52,244 nucleotides of DNA from DASPOJ01 sp050014395 (GCA_050014395.1 JBEKDK010000012.1:1-52244); one strand, 5' to 3'. Positions 17,075-25,708 are shown, numbered from the stretch's first letter. Program-made: numbers and translations. The notes: generated by a model not told the origin, from the sequence alone.

Positions 17075-17872
17075 GTGGACGCATTCGACGCATTCAAGGA
17101 GATGCAGAAGAAAGGCTGGGCGCACTTCGCTCCGCTGGAGATGATGACGACGCCGGCGGCCGCGTTGCTGGTGAAGTTCGCCGGCGTGCGCGCGGGGCAA
17201 CGCGTTCTGGACGTGGGCTGCGGCACGGGCGTGGTGGCGATCACAGCAGCGCGCGCGGGCGCTGCGGCAAGCGGACTGGACTTGACGCCTGAACTTCTGG
17301 AACGCGCGCGAGCTAATTCGCAACTCGCAGAGGTCGCGGTCGAGTGGCGCGAAGGCGACGCGGAAAAATTGCCCTACGCCGATGCGGCATTCGATGTGGT
17401 GCTCAGCCAGTTCGGCCACATCTTCGCGCCCAGACCGGAGCTTGCATTGAGCGAGATGCTGCGCGTGCTGAAACCCGGCGGAACGATCGCGTTCTCCACG
17501 TGGCCGCCGGAATTTTTTATCGGGCGCATGTTCACGCTGATCGGCGGCTACATGCCTCCGCCGCCACCCGGAGTTTCGCCGCCCGTGCAGTGGGGCGATC
17601 AGAAAATCGTACGCGAACGCATCGGCAGCGCGGCGCGCGACATCGCGTTCGAGCGGGGAACGATGCTGGTTCCCGCGCTCAGCTTGCAACACTTTCGCAC
17701 CGTCACCGAGCGCACTGCGGGACCCGTTATCAAGTTGATCGAGAACCTTTCGGCGAGCGATCCGGCGAAGCTGGCGAAGTTCCGCCGCGAATACGATGCG
17801 ATCGCGGCAGAATATTTCGACGGCAACACGGTGAAGCAGGAATTCATGATCACCCGCGCGACGAAAAACTAG
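17075..17872 (+). CDS. Class I SAM-dependent methyltransferase
   Basis: A 265-residue Rossmann methyltransferase (Methyltransf_11/UbiE-like). Motif I is VLDVGCGTG (44-52). Later motifs are the acidic end of beta-2 (GLDLTPE), DVVLSQFGHIF and a post-motif LRVLKPGGTIAFSTWPPE. The acceptor cannot be read from sequence; many such proteins methylate small molecules. A GTG start is supported by GGAGGA directly upstream. It lies between an amidase and a thioredoxin-like secreted protein, which gives no clear pathway. Confidence 0.9.
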   Translation: MDAFDAFKEMQKKGWAHFAPLEMMTTPAAALLVKFAGVRAGQRVLDVGCGTGVVAITAARAGAAASGLDLTPELLERARANSQLAEVAVEWREGDAEKLPYADAAFDVVLSQFGHIFAPRPELALSEMLRVLKPGGTIAFSTWPPEFFIGRMFTLIGGYMPPPPPGVSPPVQWGDQKIVRERIGSAARDIAFERGTMLVPALSLQHFRTVTERTAGPVIKLIENLSASDPAKLAKFRREYDAIAAEYFDGNTVKQEFMITRATKN

Positions 17873-17909
17873 AGAGCCTTCGTTGCCGCCTGCAAACGAG
17901 GAGAGCGAC

Positions 17910-19154
17910 ATGCATGTGTTTCTTACTCGGCGAATTGTGGCCGCGAAGTGCGTGATTGTCTTGTGGGCGCTGGCGATACCGTGCGCCGTTTTCTGCGCCG
18001 CGCAAACCGGCGCGGGCGCAGCATCGCCTTCCGCTCAAAACACGGCCCCGGCACAGAGCGCTGCCCCGGCCGCCGCGGCGGCGACGCCCGCCGCGCCGGA
18101 CATTGATCCCAAGGCGATGGAGATTTTGCACCACGCGGCCGCGAGGTTTCAGAACCTGAAGGGTTATAAGGTCGAGGTGACGGTGCACGCCGTGAACGAA
18201 TCGCAGATATCTGAACAGCACCTGACGGAAACCGGCTCGGGATTGACGAGATATCGAGTGGCGGACGACGACCCGAAAGGAGTGCGGCGAATCGGCGACG
18301 GGCACACGCAGTGGATCTTCGATCCCGTCTCGAACGAATACACGAAACGTCCGGAGCCGGCGGAGGCGGATACGCCCGTCGGCGACCTGCGGATCATGGA
18401 CCAGCACGTAACCGAGGCGCAGATCATGCGCGAGGATTTATTCACCGACGCCGGAGGAAAAATCGTCCCCGTTTACGTGGTCGGAGTCGTCCGAGATCGC
18501 TGGCCCGCGGGAACAATCCCGAGCGCGCAATTGGTGATGTACTACATCGACGAGAAGACGTTCACAGTGTACCGAAGCACGGTGCACGCCGATCCGGCAT
18601 CGCTCAGCATGTCGTATGCGTTCATCAACTGGGACGAGAACGAGCCAGACGCGTTGTTCGCGTTCACGCCACCGGCATCGGCGCACGCCGCGCCGAGCTT
18701 GCCGGAGCATTCGGCGCTGAGCAGCACCATGATCGGGATGGCCGCGCCGGATTTTACGCTGCCCGATACGACCGGCAAGCAAGTGAGCTTGAGCGCGCTG
18801 CGCGGAAAGGTAGTGCTACTCGACTTTTGGGCGAGTTGGTGCGGGCCGTGCCGCCAGGCGATGCCGGAAATTGAAAAACTGCAGAGCGATTTCGGCGATC
18901 AGGGGCTGGTTGTGCTGGGCCTGAATTCGGGCGAGAGCGCGGAACACGTGACGCAGTTCGCAAAGCAACAGGGCTATACGATCACCCTGTTGGTGGGCGC
19001 GGAGCCGGACACAACCGGCAAGTACTTTCTAAGCGCCTACCCGACGACGTTGCTGGTCGACCGCCAGGGGCACATCGTTTATCGCAGCGAGGGAAATCAG
19101 GGGCTCGATCAGCTGCGGACCGCGGTGCAGGGTGCGCTACACGCGGCGCCGTGA
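17910..19154 (+). CDS. Secreted LolA-like/DUF2092-type domain fused to a TlpA-type thioredoxin
   Basis: The start at 17910 follows GAGGAGAG and gives a signal sequence (to about residue 31), then an Ala/Pro/Gln-rich linker. Residues 68-255 look like the beta-sheet domain of DUF2092/LolA-like proteins (MEILHHAAARFQNLKGYKVEV, later VMYYIDEKTFTVYRS). Residues 275-410 form a TlpA/ResA-type thioredoxin fold with active site W-C311-G-P-C314. The second half should catalyse thiol-disulfide exchange outside the cytoplasm; the first half may bind lipids or a partner protein. Fusions of this kind occur in Acidobacteriota, but the physiological partner is unknown. The length is 414 residues. Confidence 0.85.
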   Translation: MHVFLTRRIVAAKCVIVLWALAIPCAVFCAAQTGAGAASPSAQNTAPAQSAAPAAAAATPAAPDIDPKAMEILHHAAARFQNLKGYKVEVTVHAVNESQISEQHLTETGSGLTRYRVADDDPKGVRRIGDGHTQWIFDPVSNEYTKRPEPAEADTPVGDLRIMDQHVTEAQIMREDLFTDAGGKIVPVYVVGVVRDRWPAGTIPSAQLVMYYIDEKTFTVYRSTVHADPASLSMSYAFINWDENEPDALFAFTPPASAHAAPSLPEHSALSSTMIGMAAPDFTLPDTTGKQVSLSALRGKVVLLDFWASWCGPCRQAMPEIEKLQSDFGDQGLVVLGLNSGESAEHVTQFAKQQGYTITLLVGAEPDTTGKYFLSAYPTTLLVDRQGHIVYRSEGNQGLDQLRTAVQGALHAAP

Positions 19155-19185
19155 AATCGGTCCTATTTATTTCGGAGGTTTAGCA

Positions 19186-19599
19186 ATGAACTATATGCGC
19201 ATCGGTCTTGCGGCTCTTGCCAGCTTCGCGGCGTATTTTATTCTCGGCGGACTCACATTCACCGTGCCTTGGTTCCGCAATGAGTTTCTAAAGTATCCCG
19301 CTGTCTATCGCGCGAAGGATGGACAGATGAGCCACATGCCGGCCGGAATGCTCGCTATGTTGCTCGCGATGGTGGTGCTTGCGGTTCTCTACGCGCTGTT
19401 ATACCGCGGAGGTCCGGGCCTCCTCGAAGGAGCGCGCTTCGGTGCGCTGATCGCGGCGTTTTTCGTATGCACGTTCGTTGTCCACAACTATGTCAATCTG
19501 AATATCGGACTGAAATTGACCTTTCAACAAGCGATTGCGTATTCCATTGAATGGATGTTGGTGGGAATCATCATCGGCCTTATTTACAAGCCGGCATGA
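19186..19599 (+). CDS. Four-helix integral membrane protein
   Basis: A 137-residue protein with four predicted membrane helices (about residues 5-25, 52-76, 84-103 and 113-134) and very few polar loops. A GGAGG site lies 8 nt before the ATG. It starts 31 bases after the thioredoxin-like gene and could be cotranscribed with it. No motif points to a function. Confidence 0.75.
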   Translation: MNYMRIGLAALASFAAYFILGGLTFTVPWFRNEFLKYPAVYRAKDGQMSHMPAGMLAMLLAMVVLAVLYALLYRGGPGLLEGARFGALIAAFFVCTFVVHNYVNLNIGLKLTFQQAIAYSIEWMLVGIIIGLIYKPA

Positions 19600-19729
19600 A
19601 GGTCCGGAGGGAAAATCAGTGTGCATGTCAGGATAGCTCCCTGGGAATGCTGGACTCCAATTTGGCTCTTGCGAATCGGTCATAATTGCGCAAAATCGAT
19701 CGAGGCAACGCAGTCCGCGCGGGCAAGTC

Positions 19730-20938
19730 ATGGCGAAAGCTAGGCTGAAATCTCGGGCACGTCACGCGAACCCCCCGCGCTGGGGCGACGCGACGCTGGC
19801 GATCCACGCCGGCGAGAAAAAGCACGGCCACAATGCGCCGGTGGCGCCGGAGATCGTGCGCACATCAAACTTCGTGTTTGCCGATACCGCCGAGATGAAG
19901 GCGGTGGCCGAAGGAACATCGAGCGCCTACATTTACACTCGCCAGGGCAATCCGACGCTGAAGATCGCGCAGGAGAAACTGGCGGCGCTGGAGGGCGGCG
20001 AAGCGGCGATCGTGACGTCGTCAGGCCAAGCGGCGATTTCAAGCGCACTGCTGGCCCTGCTGAAGTGCGGCGATGAACTGATCGCTACGCGGCAGCTTTA
20101 CGGCGGCGCCTATCGCCTGATGCGCGACGTTCTGCCGGACCTCGGCATCGTGGTGCGCTGGGTCGAAGCGGATTTGGGCGGAATCGATCGGCTGGTGAAC
20201 GAGCGTACGCGCGCGCTGTACACCGAAACTCCCACGAATCCGACGCTGAACGTGGTGGACTTGCGCAAGGTGGCGGCGGCTGGGCGGCGGCACAAAATCA
20301 CCACGCTGGTGGACAACACCTTCGCCTCGCCCGTACTGCAAAAGCCGATCGCACTGGGCCTGGACGCCGTGGTGCACAGCGCGACCAAGTATTTGGGCGG
20401 GCATTCGGACTTGATCGCCGGCGCGGTGATTGGGTCGCGCGAATTCATCGCGCGGGTGCACGAGCGCGTGATCTACCTGGGCGGCTCGATGGACCCCAGC
20501 GCCGCGTTTCTGCTGATTCGCGGCTTGAAGACGCTGGAGGTGCGCGTGCAGCGGCAGTGCGCCACGGCGATGGCCGTGGCGAAATTTCTCGAGCGGCATC
20601 CAAAGGTCGCGCGTGTGCATTACCCCGGACTGGCATCGCACCCGAGCCATCGGCTGGCGCGGCGGCAAATGTCCGGCTTTGGCGGGATGCTGGCGTTTGA
20701 GCTGAAGGGCGGCTTGCCGGCGGCGCGGCGTTTTTGCGACCGCACGCGGATTTTCCTGCTGGCCGCCAGCCTGGGCGGCGTGGAATCGTTGATCGTGCTG
20801 CCGCTATTCACTTCGCACTACAAAATGAGCGCCAAGGAATTGGCCGCCGCGGGGATTGGTCCGGGCATGGTGCGGGTTTCCGTGGGCTTGGAAGATGCGG
20901 CCGATCTGATTGTGGATTTGAAGCAGGCGCTCGCGTAG
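19730..20938 (+). CDS. PLP-dependent trans-sulfuration enzyme (Cys/Met metabolism family)
   Basis: This 402-residue fold-type I PLP enzyme belongs to the cystathionine gamma-synthase / O-acetylhomoserine sulfhydrylase / methionine gamma-lyase family. The PLP lysine is K220 in HSATKYLGGHSD. Other landmarks are YIYTRQGNPTLKIAQEKLA, the ETPTNPTLNVVD loop and the C-terminal ASLGGVESLIVLP. The exact reaction (gamma-synthase, beta- or gamma-lyase) cannot be decided from sequence alone. No methionine or cysteine operon partners are adjacent. The first 15 residues are basic and variable, so a slightly later start is possible; the site upstream of this ATG is weak. Confidence 0.9.
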   Translation: MAKARLKSRARHANPPRWGDATLAIHAGEKKHGHNAPVAPEIVRTSNFVFADTAEMKAVAEGTSSAYIYTRQGNPTLKIAQEKLAALEGGEAAIVTSSGQAAISSALLALLKCGDELIATRQLYGGAYRLMRDVLPDLGIVVRWVEADLGGIDRLVNERTRALYTETPTNPTLNVVDLRKVAAAGRRHKITTLVDNTFASPVLQKPIALGLDAVVHSATKYLGGHSDLIAGAVIGSREFIARVHERVIYLGGSMDPSAAFLLIRGLKTLEVRVQRQCATAMAVAKFLERHPKVARVHYPGLASHPSHRLARRQMSGFGGMLAFELKGGLPAARRFCDRTRIFLLAASLGGVESLIVLPLFTSHYKMSAKELAAAGIGPGMVRVSVGLEDAADLIVDLKQALA

Positions 20939-21017
20939 CCAAAACCAGCCGCACGCGAAGACCCCAAGAACGGTAGTACGCTGTGTTCAAAGTGGGTTAC
21001 CGGCACATCGTTTTGAA

Positions 21018-21047
21018 TTGACCCTTCCCCCGCATCGCCGGTAGGAT
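21018..21047 (+). promoter_or_regulatory. Promoter of the lytic transglycosylase gene
   Basis: TTGACC at 21018-21023, an 18-bp spacer and TAGGAT at 21042-21047. Transcription from here would start near 21054, about 235 bases upstream of the chosen start codon, giving a long 5' leader. Confidence 0.55.
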
Positions 21048-21053
21048 GCCTCA

Positions 21054-21289
21054 GGTGACCCTTCTGCCCGGCCAGCCGTCTAAGCCGGAAGGCAGCCGCC
21101 TCGGAAAAGCCGGCAGGGAAATCCAAGCGGGGAACCCGCACGGGCAAACTAAGAAAGCGATAACGCAGAGACGCCGAGACTCCCGCCACGACGGGCAGGC
21201 GCGGAGATTCGCGAAGGAAAACATACACGACGGACGTGGCGCGCAGGATCGTTTTGGGGATCGATCGACACAGGGGCTTGGACATAAGA
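21054..21289 (+). promoter_or_regulatory. Long structured 5' leader, possible riboswitch
   Basis: The predicted leader begins with a bulged hairpin at 21064-21095 (CTGCC then CGGC paired with GCCG, a GAA bulge, then GGCAG; 11-base loop). A GC-rich segment follows. The string CGCACGGGCAAAC at 21137-21149 differs by one missing base from the conserved 5' segment of cyclic di-GMP-I (GEMM) riboswitches. GAAA and ACGCA follow it, as they do in that class. The 3' half of the GEMM consensus is not evident, and the downstream part overlaps a dispersed repeat. The identity of the leader therefore remains open. Confidence 0.3.
21159..21217 (+). repeat. Copy of a dispersed GCAGAG-type repeat
   Basis: The stretch GATAACGCAGAGACGCCGAG, then after an inserted CCCGCC/GGCGGG-like segment GCGGAGATTCGCG, matches the inverse of the copy at 40518-40562 (ATAACGCAGAGGCGCAGAG, then GCGGAG). 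Such GCAGAG strings are common intergenic repeats in environmental bacteria; their origin is unknown to me. Confidence 0.5.
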
Positions 21290-23215
21290 GTGACGAAAAC
21301 TTTCAAAATTGCGGGCTTGGCGGCGCTACTTTGTGTGCTGTGGGCTGCGGGCTGCGCGGATACCGCGCGCAACGCCGTGTCCGTGCGCCCGCCCACGATC
21401 GTGGCTGCCGCGCCAATCGTCGATCCTCTGCCGCTCAATTCGCGGCGCGCGCCGCGAGCGCTGGCGACGATGGCGCCGAACGGCGACGAACTGGTGGCTC
21501 GCGCGGTGAATGCACTGTTTGAGGCCGGGCAGCAGGATTACCGCGCCGGCCACTTGGACAAGGCGCGCCAGGAATTCGACCAATCCCTCGAAGTGCTGCT
21601 TTCCAGCGGCTACGATTTGAAACAAGAGCCGCGGCTGCAGCAATTGTTCGATCACATCTTGGAGACTGTGCACGCCGACGAAATGGTGGCCTTCCGCGAC
21701 GGCGACGGTTTCAGCGAGCAGCAGACCGAACCCTCGCCGCTGGACGAAATGCCCGACCTGGCCGGGGCGCCGCCCGCACCGGCGGACCCGGCGCTGCGCG
21801 GAAACGCCGAAGGCGAGCTGGCGTCGGTGGAGCACGACCTGCCGCTGACGGTGAACGATTACGTGCTGGCCTACCTGAACTTTTTCCAGACTCCGCGAGG
21901 CCGCGCCATCGTAGCCACCGGATTGCGCCGCGCCGGACGCTACCGCGAAATGATCTCCAACGTGCTGCGCGAAGAGGGTCTGCCGCAGGATTTGATTTAC
22001 CTGGCACAGAATGAAAGCGCGTTCCAGCCGCAGGCGCTCTCCAGAGAAGGGGCGCGCGGCTTGTGGCAATTCATGTCCTCGAGCGGGCGCTTGTACGGTC
22101 TGCAGAAAAATTGGTGGGTGGACGACCGCCAGGACCCCGAGAAAGCCACGCGCGCCGCCGCGGCGGACCTGCGCGGTCTATACAACGAATTCGGCGATTG
22201 GTATCTGGCGATGGCCGCCTATGATTGCGGCCCGATGAACGTGGAGCGCGCCATACAGCGCACCGGATATGCGGATTTCTGGGAATTGTACCGGCGCAAT
22301 GTGTTGCCGAAAGAAACGCGCAATTACGTGCCGATCATCATCGCGCTGGCGCTGATCTCGAAAGATCCGGCGCGCTACGGCATCGATGTGGATCCCGAGC
22401 CGGCGATCGAACCGGACAGCGTGAAGCCGGGGCACGCCATCGATTTGCGTCTGGTGGCGGAAACGATCGACGTCGATCTCGACACGCTGCGCACGCTGAA
22501 TCCGCAATTGCTGCGCTTGGTGACGCCGGAAGATCCGAATTTCGTGCTGCATTTGCCGGAAGGGACCGCGGAGCGTTTTTACGCCGAAATCGCGGCGATT
22601 CCCGCAGACAAGTGGGTGAGCTGGCGCAACCACCGCGTCGAGGAAGGCGAAACGCTTTCGAGCATCGCCAAGGAATATCGCGTCAGCGAAGCGGCGATTG
22701 CCGCGGCCAACGGGATCGACGCGGACGCGCCTCTCGAAGCCGGCGGCAAGCTGATTATTCCCGTCGAAGCGCGCGCGGATGCGGGGCTGGGACGCCACCT
22801 GAGTTATCGCGTGCGGCGCGACGACACGCTGGCGTCGATCGCCGACGAATTCGACGTTAGCACCACGGAGCTGCGCCGCTGGAATCATCTGCGCAGCGAC
22901 CGCGTGACGCGCGGCATGCGCCTGAGCGTGTATCCCGGCGGCATGGCGCCTCCGCCATCGGCGGCGAGCAAGCCTGCGACGGCGGCGGCGGTGAGCGCCT
23001 CGATGGCGCACGCGGGCGCGGCGGGCGCGAGCGCCGCGGACTACGGCGCCGCCGGCGGCCAGCCGATCGTTTATCGCGTGAAGCCGGGCGAAACGTTGTG
23101 GTCCATCGCGCGGGGATTTCGCACCACGGTGGAAGCGCTGCGCGACGCCAACCGTTATCTGTTCAGCCGCCCGCTTGAAGCCGGTGACGAACTAACTATT
23201 TTGCGCGCGCAGTAG
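21290..23215 (+). CDS. LysM-containing lytic transglycosylase (MltD-like lipoprotein)
   Basis: I chose GTG 21290 because it places a lipoprotein signal directly at the N-terminus, with the lipid cysteine at residue 22 (WAAGC); an upstream in-frame start at 21236 is possible. The 641-residue protein has a helical N-terminal part, then an SLT domain with catalytic E242 (YLAQNESAFQP), GARGLWQFM and a variant AYDCGP motif. Three LysM domains follow (about residues 440-490, 497-540 and 590-640; for example YRVKPGETLWSIARGFRTT). It should cleave peptidoglycan glycan strands from the outer membrane side, forming 1,6-anhydro ends. It has its own promoter and a long leader. Confidence 0.92.
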   Translation: MTKTFKIAGLAALLCVLWAAGCADTARNAVSVRPPTIVAAAPIVDPLPLNSRRAPRALATMAPNGDELVARAVNALFEAGQQDYRAGHLDKARQEFDQSLEVLLSSGYDLKQEPRLQQLFDHILETVHADEMVAFRDGDGFSEQQTEPSPLDEMPDLAGAPPAPADPALRGNAEGELASVEHDLPLTVNDYVLAYLNFFQTPRGRAIVATGLRRAGRYREMISNVLREEGLPQDLIYLAQNESAFQPQALSREGARGLWQFMSSSGRLYGLQKNWWVDDRQDPEKATRAAAADLRGLYNEFGDWYLAMAAYDCGPMNVERAIQRTGYADFWELYRRNVLPKETRNYVPIIIALALISKDPARYGIDVDPEPAIEPDSVKPGHAIDLRLVAETIDVDLDTLRTLNPQLLRLVTPEDPNFVLHLPEGTAERFYAEIAAIPADKWVSWRNHRVEEGETLSSIAKEYRVSEAAIAAANGIDADAPLEAGGKLIIPVEARADAGLGRHLSYRVRRDDTLASIADEFDVSTTELRRWNHLRSDRVTRGMRLSVYPGGMAPPPSAASKPATAAAVSASMAHAGAAGASAADYGAAGGQPIVYRVKPGETLWSIARGFRTTVEALRDANRYLFSRPLEAGDELTILRAQ

Positions 23216-23417
23216 CCGGACCCAACCTCCACTTATATCCTTACATGTCAATGTATTAGCGCCATTCCAGGCGGCCCCTGCGCGCCGTGGCATGGAATCC
23301 AGGCGCGCCAAACAATGTTCCGAGCCTTGACAAATCCATCATCGGGAGCTTATACGGACTTCAGACTTTCGGGCGTGCGCGCGCCACTTTCTCAACGAGT
23401 CGGCTGGAGGGCACGGG

Positions 23418-23738
23418 ATGGCTTACGAACGAAATGGCGATGGTGAAGAAAACGAGTTCTCGCAGATCGAAGAGGAAGAGGAAGTCACCGCCGATCGCGA
23501 CGACGTCCTCGAAGACGAAAGCGAAGAAGAACTGATCATCGAGGAAGGCCCGGGCGTGCCGGTGGTTCCGCCTCCGCCTGTGGTGCCGGCAGCGCCCGCG
23601 CGGAAGAAGAAGTCCGCGGCGAAACCGAAGCGCGCCAAGGCCAAACCGCGCAAGAAGGCGCGTCCGAAAAAGAAAGCCAAGCGCGCCAAAGCCAAGAAGC
23701 CCCCGCGCAAGACCGCCAAGCGGCGCAAGCGGCGCTAG
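23418..23738 (+). CDS. Charge-polarised small protein, acidic head and histone-like basic tail
   Basis: A GGAGG site 7 nt upstream supports the ATG. The first 45 residues are strongly acidic (EEEEE and DEDEE-type runs). A Pro/Val hinge (about 46-60) follows, then a 46-residue tail made almost only of Lys, Arg, Ala and Pro (AKPKRAKAKPRKKARPKKKA). The tail resembles the C-termini of bacterial histone H1-like proteins and should bind DNA or RNA; the acidic head could mask it. No folded domain is visible. A rho-independent terminator follows at 23825-23857. Codon usage matches the genome, so it is probably a real gene. Function unknown. Confidence 0.7.
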   Translation: MAYERNGDGEENEFSQIEEEEEVTADRDDVLEDESEEELIIEEGPGVPVVPPPPVVPAAPARKKKSAAKPKRAKAKPRKKARPKKKAKRAKAKKPPRKTAKRRKRR

Positions 23739-23824
23739 CGGCGTTAGTTGCGTCCTGAGATTATTGCGTTCGGAATTGATCGCGTACTGAATTTGTTCCA
23801 AAGCTTCTGAGGGATTCGCGAAGA

Positions 23825-23857
23825 AGCGGGCTCGGCGTGAACGGGCCCGCTTTTTTT
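23825..23857 (+). terminator. Rho-independent terminator
   Basis: AGCGGGC (23825-23831) pairs with GCCCGCT (23845-23851) around a 13-base loop, and the U-tract is seven T residues. It ends the transcript of the charge-polarised protein. Confidence 0.85.
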
Positions 23858-23984
23858 GCGCCGCGCTGAAAAATGAAACTCGCGCGGCCCGAAAAGGAAA
23901 CTGCCTCGCCAGGCAGCGGAACCAAGACGGGCCGGGCCCGTTTCCATTTCGGGTTCTGGCCGCGCCACGGCGCCAACAATCTGC

Positions 23985-24013
23985 TTGCCGCGCCCATCCG
24001 CCGCCGTTAGCAT
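23985..24013 (+). promoter_or_regulatory. Promoter of the HipA-like kinase gene, probably leaderless
   Basis: TTGCCG (23985-23990), 17-bp spacer, TAGCAT (24008-24013). The ATG of the kinase begins at 24022, only 8 bases after the -10. Transcription should therefore start at or next to the start codon. No Shine-Dalgarno is present. Confidence 0.55.
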
Positions 24014-24021
24014 ACTCGCCA

Positions 24022-24834
24022 ATGCTACTAGCGCTTGAACATCTGCGAAGGATGCGCGGCGGCGCGCAGTCGCACCTGTTTAGGTGCCGCGACGGCGCGT
24101 ACTACGTGGTCAAGTTCCAAAACAACCCACAGCATCTGCGGATTTTGGCTAACGAAATGCTCGGTACCAAGCTGGCCGCGCGGCTCGGCCTGCCTGTGCC
24201 GCCGGTCGCGGTCGTGGAGGTATCTCCCGGCCTGGTGGAAAATACCGCGGACTTGGTGATGCAATACGCCACCGGACGCGTGGCGTGCAAAGCCGGCCGG
24301 CAATTTGGCTCGCAGTATCCGGGCCATCCGGCCGAAGTAAGCGTGCACGACTATCTGCCGGACGAACAGTTGATCGAGATCGAGGACCTCGACGTCTTCT
24401 GCGGGATGCTGGTGTTCGACAAATGGACCTGCAACACCAATGGCCGGCAAGCGGTGTTTTTTCGCGAGGCCGGGCGCTCGCGTTACCAAGCCCTGATGAT
24501 CGACCAGGGATTTTGCTTCAACGCCGGGGAGTGGAATTTTCCGGACGCGCCTTTGCGCGGGCTCTACGCGCGGCAACGAGTGTACGAGCGCGTCACCGGT
24601 CTTGATTCCTTTGAGCCCTGGCTCGGGCGCCTCGAGAATCGCATCACGCGCGCCGCGCTGGGCGAGGCCGCCGAACAGATTCCGCCGGAGTGGTATCAGG
24701 ATGACGCCGCGGCGCTCGAGGAATTGCTCGAGCGGCTGTACCAGCGGCGCGAGCGCGTGCGGGAGTTATTGGTCTCGGCCCGCGACTCCAACCGCATTCC
24801 GTTTCCGAATTGGAAGAGTCGTCTTACTAACTAA
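24022..24834 (+). CDS. HipA-like kinase domain protein
   Basis: The 270-residue protein resembles the short HipA-like kinase family (the HipA_2 type), without the N-subdomain or HipB partner of classical HipA. Visible kinase features are the ATP-binding lysine K31 in YYVVKFQ, catalytic D133 with N138/N140 in VFDKWTCNTN, and the metal-binding D161 in LMIDQGF. It should phosphorylate a protein or nucleotide target; none is known. The next gene encodes a DUF3037 protein, 49 bases downstream, and this pairing recurs in bacteria. Transcription seems leaderless. A toxin or stress role is inference from HipA relatives. Confidence 0.85.
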   Translation: MLLALEHLRRMRGGAQSHLFRCRDGAYYVVKFQNNPQHLRILANEMLGTKLAARLGLPVPPVAVVEVSPGLVENTADLVMQYATGRVACKAGRQFGSQYPGHPAEVSVHDYLPDEQLIEIEDLDVFCGMLVFDKWTCNTNGRQAVFFREAGRSRYQALMIDQGFCFNAGEWNFPDAPLRGLYARQRVYERVTGLDSFEPWLGRLENRITRAALGEAAEQIPPEWYQDDAAALEELLERLYQRRERVRELLVSARDSNRIPFPNWKSRLTN

Positions 24835-24883
24835 ATGTTTTGAAAAGGATTTTTGAAAGGAAACACAAGAAGGGACCCAAATC

Positions 24884-25708
24884 ATGGCCGAAACTGAATT
24901 GCAATCCTGTGCCTACCATATCGTGCGCTACGCTCCGAATTTAGTTCGCGATGAGTGGATCAATATCGGCGTGGTGCTTTTCGATCCCGCGTCGGGGCGC
25001 GTCCTGCGCCGCCTGGTGGAGGATCCCGGCGAATTCGCCCGCGTGCGCCGCTTGCACCCCACTGCGGATGAAGAGCTGCTGCGCAACCTGGGCGGCTTTT
25101 TCGACGCGCCGCGCAACGGCGGCGCGGGCAACGGCCTGGCGTGGCTGGGCAAGCTCGAGGAAACGCTCTCCAATGCCGTGCAGCTAAGCCCGCGGCGCGG
25201 CATTCTCACCGGCGATTTCGACGCCGAACTCGATCGCCTCTATCGCGAGCAGGTTGAGCCGCCGCGCGCGGGGCGCCCCGACGTGCACGACATCCGCACG
25301 CGCAGCGATATCCGCGCGCGCGCCGCGGATTTTTTGCGCCTCGAAGGTTTGCTTGGCCGCATGCAGCGCGGCGTGCGCGTGGAAAATTACACCTACCCGG
25401 GCGATCCCCTGCGAATCGATTTCGCGTACCGGCAGAATGGAACGCGCGGCTTCGTGCAGGCCCTGGCGCTTGGCCGCGACCCGGGCCAGGCCAAGGTACT
25501 GGCCTTCACCGCCGACGCCATCCGCGCGCGCGGTGAGCACGCCGAATTCACGGCCATCACCGAAGTGGATCCGGAGCGCGACATCGGCCGGCACCGCTTC
25601 GTCTCGACGCTGCTCGAGGAAAAACAAATCTCGGTCGTGCCGCTGGCTCGCCTGCGCGGCTGGGCCCACGCCCTCGGCCCGCGCCTGCGCGCGAATGGCG
25701 GCGCGTAA
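24884..25708 (+). CDS. DUF3037 family protein, partner of the HipA-like kinase
   Basis: A 274-residue protein. The N-terminal segment YHIVRYAPNLVRDEWINIGVVLFDP is the hallmark of DUF3037. The remainder is an Arg-rich helical part (about 60-150) and a C-terminal alpha/beta part (GFVQALALGRDPGQAKVLAFTADAI). No catalytic motif is known for this family. Its gene follows the HipA-like kinase with a ribosome binding sequence (GGAAAC) in the 49-base gap, so the two are probably one transcript. The C-terminal half may be a nuclease-like or regulatory fold, but I cannot see decisive residues. Confidence 0.85.
   Translation: MAETELQSCAYHIVRYAPNLVRDEWINIGVVLFDPASGRVLRRLVEDPGEFARVRRLHPTADEELLRNLGGFFDAPRNGGAGNGLAWLGKLEETLSNAVQLSPRRGILTGDFDAELDRLYREQVEPPRAGRPDVHDIRTRSDIRARAADFLRLEGLLGRMQRGVRVENYTYPGDPLRIDFAYRQNGTRGFVQALALGRDPGQAKVLAFTADAIRARGEHAEFTAITEVDPERDIGRHRFVSTLLEEKQISVVPLARLRGWAHALGPRLRANGGA

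Noticed and set aside
16697..17911. 404-codon minus-strand frame across the amidase and methyltransferase
   Set aside because: Antisense to two enzymes with intact catalytic motifs; composition typical of a GC-driven shadow.
21137..21180. Confident call of a c-di-GMP-I riboswitch
   Set aside because: Only the 5' conserved string matches; the 3' half is missing and a dispersed repeat overlaps.
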